Source: Flammeovirga kamogawensis (GTDB lineage: Bacteria; Bacteroidota; Bacteroidia; Cytophagales; Flammeovirgaceae). From it: a stretch of 64,000 nt of DNA. Shown here piece by piece: positions 9,024 to 17,534 of the stretch. Position 1 is the stretch's first letter, and each line of letters starts with the position of its first letter. A model generated the notes under the pieces. The model worked only from the letters and a program-made list of their open reading frames with translations, was not told the origin of the DNA and did no database searches. Position numbers and translations under genes: made by a program. The stretch is from contig NZ_CP076128.1 of assembly GCF_018736065.1 (NCBI RefSeq), positions 2,932,001-2,996,000 on the forward strand, written 5' to 3'.

Positions 9024-10790
9024 TTGATGAAGCCTACTAGAGTTTTTGATTTTATATATCAACAAAAAGAACTATATAATTCTTTGGATATCTGCTTTGC
9101 AAAAAAAGTAGATGGAGAATGGAAATCCTATTCCACAGATGATGTAATTAATATTGTAAATAAACTTAGTAAAGGATTACTTAATTACGGACTCACAAAA
9201 GGAGATGCAATAGCTATTATTTCAGAAAATAGACCTGAATGGAATTTTATTGATATTGCCTGTGCACAAATTGGTATTGTTGTAGTGCCTATTTACCCTA
9301 CTATAACTCCCACAGATTACGCATATATTTTTAATCATGCAGAAATTAAAATTGCTTTTATTGAGTCGGAAGCGATCTTAAAGAAAATAACTCCTATTCT
9401 AGAAGATCTACCATTATTAAAAAAGATTTATACTTTTAATGAAATAAAAAATTACACACATTGGAAAGCTGTTTTAACTATTCAAGGAAATACAACTAAT
9501 GAGAACCTTGAAAAAATTCAGTCGACCATATCTGAGAACGATTTATTTACTATTGTCTATACTTCAGGAACAACAGGACAACCTAAAGGTGTAATGCTCT
9601 CGCATAAGAATGTTACATCGGATGCTATTGCAGCTTCTGAAGTTTTACCAGTAGAAAAAGGAAATGCTAGAGCATTAAGCTTCTTACCGTTATCTCATGT
9701 GTATGAACGTACTTGTTTATATAGCTATCAAAACTGGGGTATTTCTATTTATTATGCTGATAATATTGCAAAAGTAGCCGAAGCACTTAAAGAAGTAAAA
9801 CCACATGTATTCTGTACTGTACCAAGATTATTAGAAAAAGTATATGATAGTATTGTGGCAAAAGGTCGAGATTTAAAAGGTTTCCAAAAAGCATTGTTCT
9901 TTTGGGCACTAAATTTTGCATTAGCGTATAACCCTAGAGAGGAACAAAGTGTAGTCAAAAAAATTCAGCATAAAATTGCCGATATATTCATTTTTTCTAA
10001 ATGGAGAGCTGCACTTGGTGGTCACGTTATGAATATAAATGTTGGAGCTGCTGCATTACAACCTAGATTATCGCGTTCGTTTTGGGCCGCTGGTATTCGT
10101 GCTTGCGAAGGCTACGGAATGTCTGAAGCTTCTCCTGTAGTATCTGTAAACCATGCAAATTCAGAAAACATGATGATAGGTACTGTTGGCCCTTTACTAA
10201 AAGGTATTAAGGCCAAAATAAATGAAGATGGTGAGATTTTAATCAAAGGGCCTAATGTTATGATGGGCTATTACAAACAACCAGATCTTACAAAAGAAAC
10301 TATTGTTGATGGCTGGCTACACACTGGTGATATAGGTGAATTAATTGATAATAAATTCTTAAAAATAACAGATCGTAAAAAAGAATTATTTAAGAACTCT
10401 GGTGGAAAATATATTTCTCCTCAGTTTTTAGAAAATAAACTCAAAGAATCCTTTTTTATTGAACAAGTAGCTGTTTTAGGCAATCATCAGAAAATTGTTG
10501 CCGCACTTATCGTTCCTAGTTTCGATACCCTTAAAAATTGGTGTGCTCTGCATAATATAGAGAATACTGATAATGCCATTATGATTAAAAACCCTGAAGT
10601 ACTTAAAAAATTTAAAAAAGAGATTAATACCATTAATAAGAGTTTTGCAAGTTGGGAATCTGTAAAAAAATTCACGCTACTTCCACAAGAATGGACCGTA
10701 GAAACAGGTGAAGTAACCCCTACATTAAAGCCTAAAAGAAAGGTTATTAATAGTATTTACGAAGAACAAATTTCGACAATGTTCAAATAG
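9024..10790 (+). CDS. Long-chain fatty acid-CoA ligase (AMP-forming)
   Basis: 588 residues, normal for FadD15-like acyl-CoA synthetases that activate fatty acids with ATP and CoA. The P-loop-like motif YTSGTTGQPKG begins at residue 179; LSHVYERT, the adenylate motif EGYGMSEASPVVS and the hinge region GWLHTGDIGE...LKITDRKKELFKNSGGKYISP are intact. There is no signal peptide; it is expected at the inner face of the membrane. Directly downstream are the remains of a second, paralogous copy (10792-11338), so this is the surviving member of a former tandem pair. Confidence 0.93.
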   Translation: MMKPTRVFDFIYQQKELYNSLDICFAKKVDGEWKSYSTDDVINIVNKLSKGLLNYGLTKGDAIAIISENRPEWNFIDIACAQIGIVVVPIYPTITPTDYAYIFNHAEIKIAFIESEAILKKITPILEDLPLLKKIYTFNEIKNYTHWKAVLTIQGNTTNENLEKIQSTISENDLFTIVYTSGTTGQPKGVMLSHKNVTSDAIAASEVLPVEKGNARALSFLPLSHVYERTCLYSYQNWGISIYYADNIAKVAEALKEVKPHVFCTVPRLLEKVYDSIVAKGRDLKGFQKALFFWALNFALAYNPREEQSVVKKIQHKIADIFIFSKWRAALGGHVMNINVGAAALQPRLSRSFWAAGIRACEGYGMSEASPVVSVNHANSENMMIGTVGPLLKGIKAKINEDGEILIKGPNVMMGYYKQPDLTKETIVDGWLHTGDIGELIDNKFLKITDRKKELFKNSGGKYISPQFLENKLKESFFIEQVAVLGNHQKIVAALIVPSFDTLKNWCALHNIENTDNAIMIKNPEVLKKFKKEINTINKSFASWESVKKFTLLPQEWTVETGEVTPTLKPKRKVINSIYEEQISTMFK

Positions 10791-10791
10791 A

Positions 10792-11338
10792 AATTTAATT
10801 ACTCTCAATGATTTACTAGCAATAGTATACACTTCCGTAACAACATAAAAATCAAAAGATGGATGGTTACATACTGGCGACATCGAGACCTTTATTGAGG
10901 GGAAGTTTTTTAAAATTACCGATCGAAAAAAGAAATGTTCAAAACAGCTGGAGGAAAATATATTGCACCTCAACTAATAGAAAATAAAATTAAGGAGGCG
11001 TTTTATATTGAGCAAGTGGCAGTAGTAGGTAACAATCAAAAGTTTGCCTCCGCATTAATAGCTCTTAGTTTCAATACATTAAAAGAATGGTGTAATATCC
11101 ATAAAATATCGGTTGATAACCCAACTGATATGATTAAAAGCAAAGACGTAATAAAAAGATACAGTCAGAAATAGACGAAGTAAATACTCATTTTGCTCAA
11201 TGGGAAACTATAAAGAAGTTTACTCTTTTAGATAAAGAATGGACTGTAGAAAACGGAGAAGTAACCCCAACATTAAAACCTAAAAGAAAGGTAATTAATA
11301 AAAATTTCAGTAGTCATATTAATCAAATGTATTTATAA
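10792..11338 (+). pseudogene. Decayed second acyl-CoA synthetase copy (deletion plus frameshifts)
   Basis: Translation in the three forward frames recovers pieces of the upstream gene in the correct order. 10795-10846 reads ITLNDLLAIVYTSVTT, the ATP motif with Gly changed to Val, ending in a stop. The next piece, from about 10858, reads DGWLHTGDIE...FKITDRKKK, so roughly 230 residues between are deleted. A frame change at about 10935 leads into MFKTAGGKYIAPQLIENKIKE up to about 11160, and a further change leads to WTVENGEVTPTLKPKRKV and a stop at 11338. The identity to the intact gene is well below that of a recent duplication, so it was an old paralog that is now broken. Confidence 0.88.
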
Positions 11339-11427
11339 TAGTTCTATTAATTTTACTACAAGATTGTTGAATGGTCTAAGGTTAAAATTGTACTTTAGTA
11401 GTTCATTAAAAAAGACGGTATATAATT

Positions 11428-11958
11428 ATGAAAAAACTACATAACATTCTTCTTCTTTTAGGTTGCCTTTCTTTTCTATCTTGTCAAAAAGAAATTTCTA
11501 AAGATGAATTGGTTTTAAGAACAGAAGAGCGAAATCATAATTACATTTCTGCTTCTGAGACTCCTACTTTAAATTTTAAAGAGAAATATTACGTATCTGC
11601 TTATTCAGATTTATATTATCAACAAGGAAATACTAAATTCCGTTGTACCGTTGTACTTAGTCTAAGAAATGTGAGTGAAACAGAAACACTCTACGTTACT
11701 GATGTAAAATATTACGATAGTAAAGGGAAACTACTAAGAGATTATGTAAAAGAAAATTTGATTTTAAAACCTTTAGAATCTGCAGAGTATCTAGTAGAAC
11801 AACAAGAAAGAGAAGGAGGAGTAGGTGCCAATTTTATTGTTGAATATGGTGCTGAAAATACACCAAAAAATAAAGCTTTAATTGAGGCTATTAATATTGG
11901 TAATTTTGGACGATATGGCTTTTCTTTTAAATCTGATGCTATTTTATTAAAGGAATAA
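11428..11958 (+). CDS. DUF3124-family lipoprotein
   Basis: 176 residues. The N terminus is a lipoprotein signal with Cys19 in FLSCQKE. Residues about 50-165 match DUF3124: YYVSAYSDLYYQQGNTKF, CTVVLSLRNVSETETLYV, then GGVGANFIVEYGA. The function of the family is unknown. A paralog sits at 24083-24640, next to a cation/proton antiporter. Transcribed alone, with a bidirectional terminator downstream; 89 bases separate it from the decayed ligase copy. Confidence 0.8.
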   Translation: MKKLHNILLLLGCLSFLSCQKEISKDELVLRTEERNHNYISASETPTLNFKEKYYVSAYSDLYYQQGNTKFRCTVVLSLRNVSETETLYVTDVKYYDSKGKLLRDYVKENLILKPLESAEYLVEQQEREGGVGANFIVEYGAENTPKNKALIEAINIGNFGRYGFSFKSDAILLKE

Positions 11959-11981
11959 AGTACTGATTTACAGAAAAAATA

Positions 11982-12012
11982 AATAAGCATTAGGTAACAC
12001 CTGATGCTTATT
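11982..12012. terminator. Bidirectional intrinsic terminator
   Basis: Arms AATAAGCAT (11982-11990) and ATGCTTATT (12004-12012) with an inner AGGT/ACCT pair. It separates the DUF3124 gene from the converging minus-strand operon that starts at 16471. Confidence 0.8.
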
Positions 12013-12078
12013 CTATTATTAAAAATAACAATAATTCGCTTTTTATTCTAATTACTAAAAACTAGAAATACATCATTA

Positions 12079-12600
12079 TCACTTTAATGTTGAAATTTTC
12101 ACTGACCATAACTTTTGCATAAATGCTGTATTGGTCAACATCAGTCTTTGGTTGTTTTCTGTAATGATAGTTGTAAAGAATAACCCTATATCTGTTATTG
12201 CTCCTTCGATACCATCACCTTCGTAGATATGAATTTGATCACCAATCTTTAATGGGCTTGTTAAGAATATAATTACTCCTGCTGTAATGTTAGATAGGTG
12301 CGACCATTGAGCAAAAAATGCAACGCCTATAATTGTAAAGATAGAGGTCAAATAAATACCTAAATCTTCCGAATTCACCTCCCAAACCCCTAAAATCAGT
12401 AATATTGATATTACAATTATTGCTACATTAATAACTTTAGAGATAACTACTTTTCTTCTTGTTTGAAAAGTAGTCGTCATTACTGTTTTATTTAATATTC
12501 GTCGAAACGAGAATTTTAAGGTTAGGGCAACACCTATTATCAAGATTGTTGAAAAGATATTACCTATATTAATAGTGATATTTTGAAAAACATCTGTCAT
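12079..12600 (-). CDS. Small MscS-type mechanosensitive channel protein
   Basis: 173 residues: three membrane segments and then the MscS pore and beta domain (SIFTIIGVAFFAQWSHLSNITAGVIIFLTSPLKIGDQIHI, GDGIEGAITDIGLFFTTI, ending in NTAFMQKLWSVK). It is shorter than E. coli MscS and lacks most of the C-terminal cage, a size common for Bacteroidota MscS proteins. It is the last gene of the operon running from 16471 and follows the porin gene after 10 bases. A role in osmotic release, or in efflux of a compound handled by the operon, is inference. Confidence 0.8.
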   Translation of the reverse strand: MTDVFQNITINIGNIFSTILIIGVALTLKFSFRRILNKTVMTTTFQTRRKVVISKVINVAIIVISILLILGVWEVNSEDLGIYLTSIFTIIGVAFFAQWSHLSNITAGVIIFLTSPLKIGDQIHIYEGDGIEGAITDIGLFFTTIITENNQRLMLTNTAFMQKLWSVKISTLK

Positions 12601-12610
12601 TATCTCATTA

Positions 12611-13750
12611 TTAGAAGGTGAAAATCATACCCATTGTATACGTTTTTATAGGGAGTAAACTTTTCTCTGTACTAAAAACTGAATAGGTTCTTATTCCGGC
12701 ATAAATATCAAAATTTAAAGGGTTAATTTTTTGTTGAGCATATACTCCTATACTTTCAATTTTCTCGTTTTCATTACCAATTGAAAACCCTTCAGAATAA
12801 TCTAAAACGAAAGATGTTGAACCATATTTCCACCAATTTCTCTCTATTCCTAACCTAATAATATATCCGTTAGAATTATTAATGTCATCAATTTTGCCTG
12901 CCGTTGAGAATAAAGATGAGATACTCAACCCTGTAGCATGATGTTTTCCTGATAATCCCAAAACCGTTCTACCCGAAAAAGTAGGTGAAGGCTGATGTTC
13001 ATAAGATATATAAGATCTAAAATCCCATTGTTCGTAGTTCTTGAAATAATTGATGGCTGCATCCCATTGAGCAGATGTACTTATACTTGCTTGTACTTCT
13101 AAACCATCAAAAAAAACGGGACTTCTATAACGTACTCTATCTGTAATTAACATTCTATCTGGAGTATAAAAATAATCTCTAATTTGAGTATCACTCAGTT
13201 CTCCTGATTCTCGATCTCTAAAATATAACCCTTGAGAGGCTAGTCCTAAAATCAAGATATTACCATTTGCTATACCACTTAAATCACTATGGAGAAACAT
13301 TGTAGAAGAAGTTAAACCTAATCCTACGTCTATATACCCAAACTTTTCATGTCCAAAGGTCAATTCACTTGCCAACATTCTAATCACCGAACCAGGGTTT
13401 GACTGCTCTTGTGTAATATGAGATGGCCTTCTACTCTGCATAGCCACTTCTATATTAGCTCCTAAATAAAAAGGCAATGATTTTTCACTTTGGACAACTA
13501 GTTTTAACCGTGAAGGTGCTTGGTCTGAGTCCATCACATAAGGTCCTTCCAATGTACCGCCGCCATCATCCACCATCATTATTGACTTATGAACTCTACC
13601 TGAGAAATTATAGGTAAACTTTGGCTTTGGAATACTATCATTGATTGTGTTAGTATCTTTTTCTTCTAGTATTTCTGAGGCATATGATTTTAGATTTCCA
13701 AAAATAAAAGTGGATAGAATAGCAAGGAGAACATGAGTGATTTGTTTCAT
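12611..13750 (-). CDS. Outer-membrane porin-like barrel protein
   Basis: 379 residues with a signal peptide ending around SYAS (residue 25). The mature part opens with YNFSGRVHKSIMMVDDGGG, then a loop and SRLKLVVQSEKS...LGANIEVAMQS, and alternates amphipathic strands up to a final TYTMGMIFTF, with a C-terminal Phe as expected for BAM-dependent barrels. The layout resembles DcaP-like/phosphate-type trimeric porins that take up small anions and dicarboxylates. Within the 16471-12079 operon it lies between the alkylsulfatase-like gene and the MscS gene, so it is a plausible entry route for that pathway's substrate. Confidence 0.75.
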   Translation of the reverse strand: MKQITHVLLAILSTFIFGNLKSYASEILEEKDTNTINDSIPKPKFTYNFSGRVHKSIMMVDDGGGTLEGPYVMDSDQAPSRLKLVVQSEKSLPFYLGANIEVAMQSRRPSHITQEQSNPGSVIRMLASELTFGHEKFGYIDVGLGLTSSTMFLHSDLSGIANGNILILGLASQGLYFRDRESGELSDTQIRDYFYTPDRMLITDRVRYRSPVFFDGLEVQASISTSAQWDAAINYFKNYEQWDFRSYISYEHQPSPTFSGRTVLGLSGKHHATGLSISSLFSTAGKIDDINNSNGYIIRLGIERNWWKYGSTSFVLDYSEGFSIGNENEKIESIGVYAQQKINPLNFDIYAGIRTYSVFSTEKSLLPIKTYTMGMIFTF

Positions 13751-13769
13751 TTTATTTTTAGTTGGCTTA

Positions 13770-13799
13770 AAGTAGTAGAGTATTGCTACCCTACTACTT
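13770..13799 (-). other. Intercistronic hairpin without a U-tract
   Basis: Arms AAGTAGTAGaGTA (13770-13782) and TACcCTACTACTT (13787-13799) with a 4-base loop lie between the alkylsulfatase-like and porin genes of one operon, 20 bases before the porin start codon. No T-run follows on the minus strand, so it is more likely an mRNA-processing or stability element than a terminator. Confidence 0.55.
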
Positions 13800-13823
13800 A
13801 GTATTACTTATCAATTAAGAAGG

Positions 13824-15638
13824 TTATTTACTGATCACCTTATTGTATTTTAAAATTGGAGCCTTAGCATCAAACCAATCAAATTGTTCTAATAACCACT
13901 GTGCCTCTGATTTATTAGTATTCACAGATACCTTTTTATTAAATAATAATTTTTCTGCATCAATTTTCCCTGAATAATAATTAGCAAATAATGCTCTTGG
14001 CACCTTAATCACTACATCTTTTTCTTTATAGTATGTAGTTGGATTTTCAATATATTCAGCCACTCCATTTCTGATATGTAATCCAAATTGAGGGCTATTT
14101 TCCACATCAGTAAATTCAAAAACAATTACTTCATTAGTATTCACACTCTTTTCAGGATTAATTCTTACCCTCATTAAATTCACATAAGTTCCTGGTGCTG
14201 ATTCTATCACCTCATCTACTTCCGGCAACATCATATGAGGGATAATCACCTTATTTTCTAATGCTCTTGCTTGTCCTAAATACCAAGATCTAGAAATAGA
14301 AGACTCTGTTGTTTGTCCCATTTTTCTTAAAGCATCTGCTTTTTGCTGACGAACTTTTTGATCATTAGGGTATACTTTATATAAGTAATCTGATAACTGA
14401 GTAGCCCATGTATATTCTTTATTTTCCATGGCAGTAATGATGTTTTCCATCATTTTGGTTTTCCCTCCAAAACCTTCAATCATTTTTTGAGCTTCTACAC
14501 TTGGCTCAACTGTATTGATTTTAGTCGCATTACCATCGTACCATCCTAACGCATTATTGTAAATATTTTGAGGATAATGACTCATTTCGCCATACGTTAA
14601 CTGGTTGGTAGGCCACTCTGCAAGATGCTTCGGTAACTGAATGCTATGACGCATTTCTTCTGGAGTGGCTCCTAATAATGTTTGTCTTAGTGTTTGATCA
14701 TATAAGAACGCTAAACCATCATGGTAATTTGTTACTGCTTCGACCACTTTATCTTTTCCTGAAATGGCAAATGTATGTGTACTAATCAAGTATTCAGGAT
14801 TCAAATCTCTAATCTTTCTAAGTCCTTCCATCCAAGGAAGTGGATCTCTATACATAGACCCTCTTAAAGTATATTGATTTGAGTAAAATGGCCAATATAA
14901 ATTGTTTAAGATGACATCTTTTTCAGGGAAATACACCATTAAACAATCATCAGTATCACTACCGTAATTTGTGAAAAATTGCATTTTTACACCGTCAATA
15001 GTTAATTCTTCACCATCTTCAACAGGTTTAGTTACCTGCATAAACCCTTTTTCATTTTTCCCTATTGGAGACGAAAATAATGGAGCATCATCCCCTTCAT
15101 TTGGTGTATAAATATCAAATTGTTCATATGCTCTTGCCGTTAACACTGGAGCCAATTCTGGAATAGATGAACCAAGACCTTTACTTTCTTTTATGTTTTT
15201 ATTAAGGTTTGAATGTCCAATAATATTATAGGTCTGTTGATTTTCTAATAAAGAAGTTGTTCCCCATACATAATGTGCGTGACTATAAATAACTGTCTTA
15301 ACAGGTTTATCACTTACATTTTTTATTTCATCTAAAAACTTTTTACCATCGATTATATCATTTCCTGTATCGTAAACTATCAAAGAATTTTCTCCTTCAA
15401 TAACGCCACAATTAACGTGTGCAAAACCTTCAATACTCCAAATTCCGTCTGCTAATTGTACAACATTGGGTTGATGAGGCATTGTTTTTACAATAGAAAT
15501 AGGAGCTTCTTGATTTACAATTCCTCCATTTGGAAGAACAGTTGTTTCTACTTGACTTCCCATATATTTATCTTCTTGAGCTTGTAGCGTACCACACATA
15601 ACTAAAGAAGTGACTGCTATTGATAATATCTTTTTCAT
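13824..15638 (-). CDS. Alkylsulfatase-like metallo-beta-lactamase-fold protein with an altered metal site
   Basis: 604 residues with a signal peptide (ending LQAQED), so exported. The order of motifs is that of SdsA1/YjcS linear alkylsulfatases: MBL domain, TLRGSMYRDPLPWMEG, the dimerisation domain (YGEMSHYPQNIYNNALGWYDGNATKI) and an SCP2-like C-terminal domain from about residue 480. The zinc motif HxHxDH is, however, HAHYVW at residues 120-125; the expected Glu in APAEMLFYFP is replaced (TDDCLMVYFP), and the AExxTHxLHN stretch reads NNLYWPFYSN. Only the two motif histidines and the late STH histidine remain. Either the protein is not a zinc sulfatase or it uses another cofactor. Second gene of the 16471 operon. 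Confidence 0.8.
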   Translation of the reverse strand: MKKILSIAVTSLVMCGTLQAQEDKYMGSQVETTVLPNGGIVNQEAPISIVKTMPHQPNVVQLADGIWSIEGFAHVNCGVIEGENSLIVYDTGNDIIDGKKFLDEIKNVSDKPVKTVIYSHAHYVWGTTSLLENQQTYNIIGHSNLNKNIKESKGLGSSIPELAPVLTARAYEQFDIYTPNEGDDAPLFSSPIGKNEKGFMQVTKPVEDGEELTIDGVKMQFFTNYGSDTDDCLMVYFPEKDVILNNLYWPFYSNQYTLRGSMYRDPLPWMEGLRKIRDLNPEYLISTHTFAISGKDKVVEAVTNYHDGLAFLYDQTLRQTLLGATPEEMRHSIQLPKHLAEWPTNQLTYGEMSHYPQNIYNNALGWYDGNATKINTVEPSVEAQKMIEGFGGKTKMMENIITAMENKEYTWATQLSDYLYKVYPNDQKVRQQKADALRKMGQTTESSISRSWYLGQARALENKVIIPHMMLPEVDEVIESAPGTYVNLMRVRINPEKSVNTNEVIVFEFTDVENSPQFGLHIRNGVAEYIENPTTYYKEKDVVIKVPRALFANYYSGKIDAEKLLFNKKVSVNTNKSEAQWLLEQFDWFDAKAPILKYNKVISK

Positions 15639-15664
15639 TGTAATTATTAATTAGAAGTGATTGA

Positions 15665-16471
15665 TTATTTAGAGAAAACGAAGTTGGCCATTAGCCTAAA
15701 TTCTTGTGTTGGTGCCAAATCTGGTCTGACCACATATTTGTAATATTGAGCACCGATAGCAACAGGTAAATTTCCCATGAATATTACTTTACTGAGTCCT
15801 CCTCCAACAGGTACAGTCCATTGTTGACCTTGTGCATGATCCCAGTTTGCCATAATTGTAGGGAATGTATTGATGATCCATCCATTCCCTAAACTGTAGG
15901 CAATAAGTGGCTGGAATACCATTTGGTTAACTCCTGCTCTTGAGTTGTCTCCAGCAAATGACCATGTTTGTCTGATTACACTATCAAAAGTCCATTTTCC
16001 AGTTTGATAAACAAGTACTGCAGATAAACCGCCACTCCATTGTCCTGATCCAAAGGCATCACTTGTAGCTGTTGGTAGATTAATGGAAGGTCCTACACCC
16101 CAAGCTACTTTTTTGACTGTTTTAGGAGAGAACAAAAGAGAGTAGTTGATATCTGTTAACCCCCATTGTCCATCAATTTTTCCTATCTCAGCACCTCCAT
16201 CCATTCCTGGGGTATAATTGACACCAATAACAGCTCTGTGGATTAGGTTAAAGTTATCATAACTCGTTGCATGAATTGGTTGGAATGATAAACCATAACT
16301 CACCGAATTATCTGCATTGTAACCGATGTTATTTTGGATAGGTAGTGCTGATAATTTTGATAATGGATTCTGCAATTTCTGTGCTATCTCGTCAGCTCTA
16401 CTCTGACTATAAGCCAGTGAACTTGCTGAGAGTAGCAATAGTAGAGTGAGGTATTTTAATGTTCCTTTCAT
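15665..16471 (-). CDS. Outer-membrane transporter-like barrel protein (type often mislabelled neuromedin U)
   Basis: 268 residues with signal peptide (SSLAYSQSR). The mature N terminus ADEIAQKLQNPLSKLSALPIQ and the later strands (AWGVGPSINLPTATSD, QTWSFAGD, FQPLIAYSLGNGW, WTVPVGGGLSK) are typical of a bacterial barrel family widely mislabelled as neuromedin U and related to meta-pathway/phenol-type porins. It is the first gene of a four-gene operon with the alkylsulfatase-like protein (26-base gap), porin and MscS, and carries the shared composite operator 65 bases upstream. Confidence 0.72.
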   Translation of the reverse strand: MKGTLKYLTLLLLLSASSLAYSQSRADEIAQKLQNPLSKLSALPIQNNIGYNADNSVSYGLSFQPIHATSYDNFNLIHRAVIGVNYTPGMDGGAEIGKIDGQWGLTDINYSLLFSPKTVKKVAWGVGPSINLPTATSDAFGSGQWSGGLSAVLVYQTGKWTFDSVIRQTWSFAGDNSRAGVNQMVFQPLIAYSLGNGWIINTFPTIMANWDHAQGQQWTVPVGGGLSKVIFMGNLPVAIGAQYYKYVVRPDLAPTQEFRLMANFVFSK

Positions 16472-16507
16472 GATTGAATGATTATGTTCTTTGATTAGAT
16501 TACCTTA

Positions 16508-16577
16508 CAAATGTCTCACTCTATCAGCTCTTATGTTAGTTAAACACTGTATGTAACGGTAACATGAGAAATGTTAC
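16508..16577 (-). promoter_or_regulatory. Promoter and composite operator, site A, of the porin/alkylsulfatase-like operon
   Basis: TTAGTTA (16536-16542), four bases, then CTGTATGTAACGGT (16547-16560). The weak -7 box on the minus strand is GACATTTG (16515-16508), 28 bases from the first T of TTAGTTA. The same element and spacing recur at 20084-20140 and 21110-21168. A further inverted repeat GTAACAT/ATGTTAC lies at 16559-16577. The expected -33 TTTG is absent and is replaced by the operator, which suggests activation. Confidence 0.7.
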
Positions 16578-16639
16578 ATGGAGGTTGGTTTTGGTTTTAA
16601 TTGATCACCTATAGTTCTACAAATTTTCTGAGATTTGCT

Positions 16640-16880
16640 TTCAAGCTTCCTTCTTCTTCATTTTTCCATTGATGAAAAAACGAAGCAAAAAAATCTAGGC
16701 TGTGAATGCAAAAGCTAAATTCCATTACTCTCGCCTAAATGATTTTAAACTCGATCAAAACTACTTCGTTTTGAGATGCTCAAACATGAAAATCATTTTT
16801 AACGGCTCATTCAATGAAATTTTTAACGCTTTTCCCTTCAAGGCCGAGGGTAGTACTACTTACTTTTAGATCAAAAGTTT
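16640..16880. repeat. Gene-free structured element, probable multicopy Bacteroidota intergenic repeat
   Basis: No plausible coding frame. It contains nested inverted repeats: AAATGATTTT (16737-16746) with AAAATCATTT (16789-16798), and inside it CAAAAC (16756-16761) with GTTTTG (16768-16773). A second hairpin spans 16656-16685 (CTTC/GAAG arms around TTTTTC/GAAAAA). ATTTTTAACG occurs twice (about 16796 and 16819). The composition, with GGCCGAGGG, differs from the surrounding AT-rich spacer. From memory, similar blocks occur many times in Bacteroidota genomes; I cannot confirm copy number here. Confidence 0.5.
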
Positions 16881-16908
16881 CAAATTGAAATGTTTTTATC
16901 TTCCATCT

Positions 16909-16951
16909 ACAAAAAAGAAAAACCACCTCATTTACGAAAAATGAAAGGTGG
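16909..16951 (-). terminator. Intrinsic terminator of the tannase/MarC operon
   Basis: Arms CCACCT...CATTT and AAATG...AGGTGG (16923-16951) are followed on the minus strand by a T-rich run. It ends the transcript that starts near 20077. Confidence 0.75.
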
Positions 16952-17015
16952 CCCTCATTGGTTTAGTTTAAAAACTAAGTTAGTTGACTATGAAAAATTT
17001 ACTGGTTTCTGTTAT

Positions 17016-17510
17016 TTATTCTAATACATCATCATCTATTCTATCAATTAATTCTTCTATTTCTTGAATTGTAGACTTTCTTTTTTTCCTTGCCTTCTCA
17101 ATTACAACTTCAGTATTACTTCCATTGGCAATTTGAATATTATAATAATCTATCAAGGTTTTTAAAGCATCAAGTCTAGAGGCAATTTTCATTTGTTCTA
17201 CTTGTTCGGCAAGTGCTTTTTCAGATTTCTGTTGTGCCTTGGCAGATTTTATCAATTGTTTTCTATTTGCAGCCACCTCCTTTCTCTGAATTTCTAAATC
17301 TTGTTTTGTGAGAAAGATCGTATACATTAACCCAGCAAAGGCTAAACCTGAAAACAATGAATTAATCGCTCCAAATAAATCACCAAAAGCACCTCTCTTA
17401 TCCCAAGTGTCTAACCCGAAGTAGATGAATAACGCTGAAGTCATCCAAATGATCACGACAATCAATATCATGAACTTCAACGTTACTGTTTTATTTATCA
17501 CTTTCTTCAT
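17016..17510 (-). CDS. Two-helix membrane protein with cytoplasmic coiled coil, unknown function
   Basis: 164 residues. Two membrane helices (about 10-32 and 40-66) flank the motif DTWDKRGAFGDLFGAINSLFSGLAFAG, which I have seen as a conserved start in a family of small bacterial membrane proteins, some annotated as phage-exclusion-like. Residues 68-125 form a heptad-rich coiled coil (QDLEIQRKEVAANRKQL), then a charged tail ending in DRIDDDVLE. Last gene of the tannase/MarC operon, 25 bases after MarC. Function unknown; a role as envelope sensor or scaffold is only a guess. Confidence 0.6.
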   Translation of the reverse strand: MKKVINKTVTLKFMILIVVIIWMTSALFIYFGLDTWDKRGAFGDLFGAINSLFSGLAFAGLMYTIFLTKQDLEIQRKEVAANRKQLIKSAKAQQKSEKALAEQVEQMKIASRLDALKTLIDYYNIQIANGSNTEVVIEKARKKRKSTIQEIEELIDRIDDDVLE

Positions 17511-17534
17511 GATTTTAATTAATGATGACCTTTA

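Noticed and set aside
10935-11174. Free-standing 79-residue protein
   Set aside because: It is the middle fragment of the decayed acyl-CoA synthetase, and its first Met corresponds to an internal residue of the intact paralog plus a frameshift.
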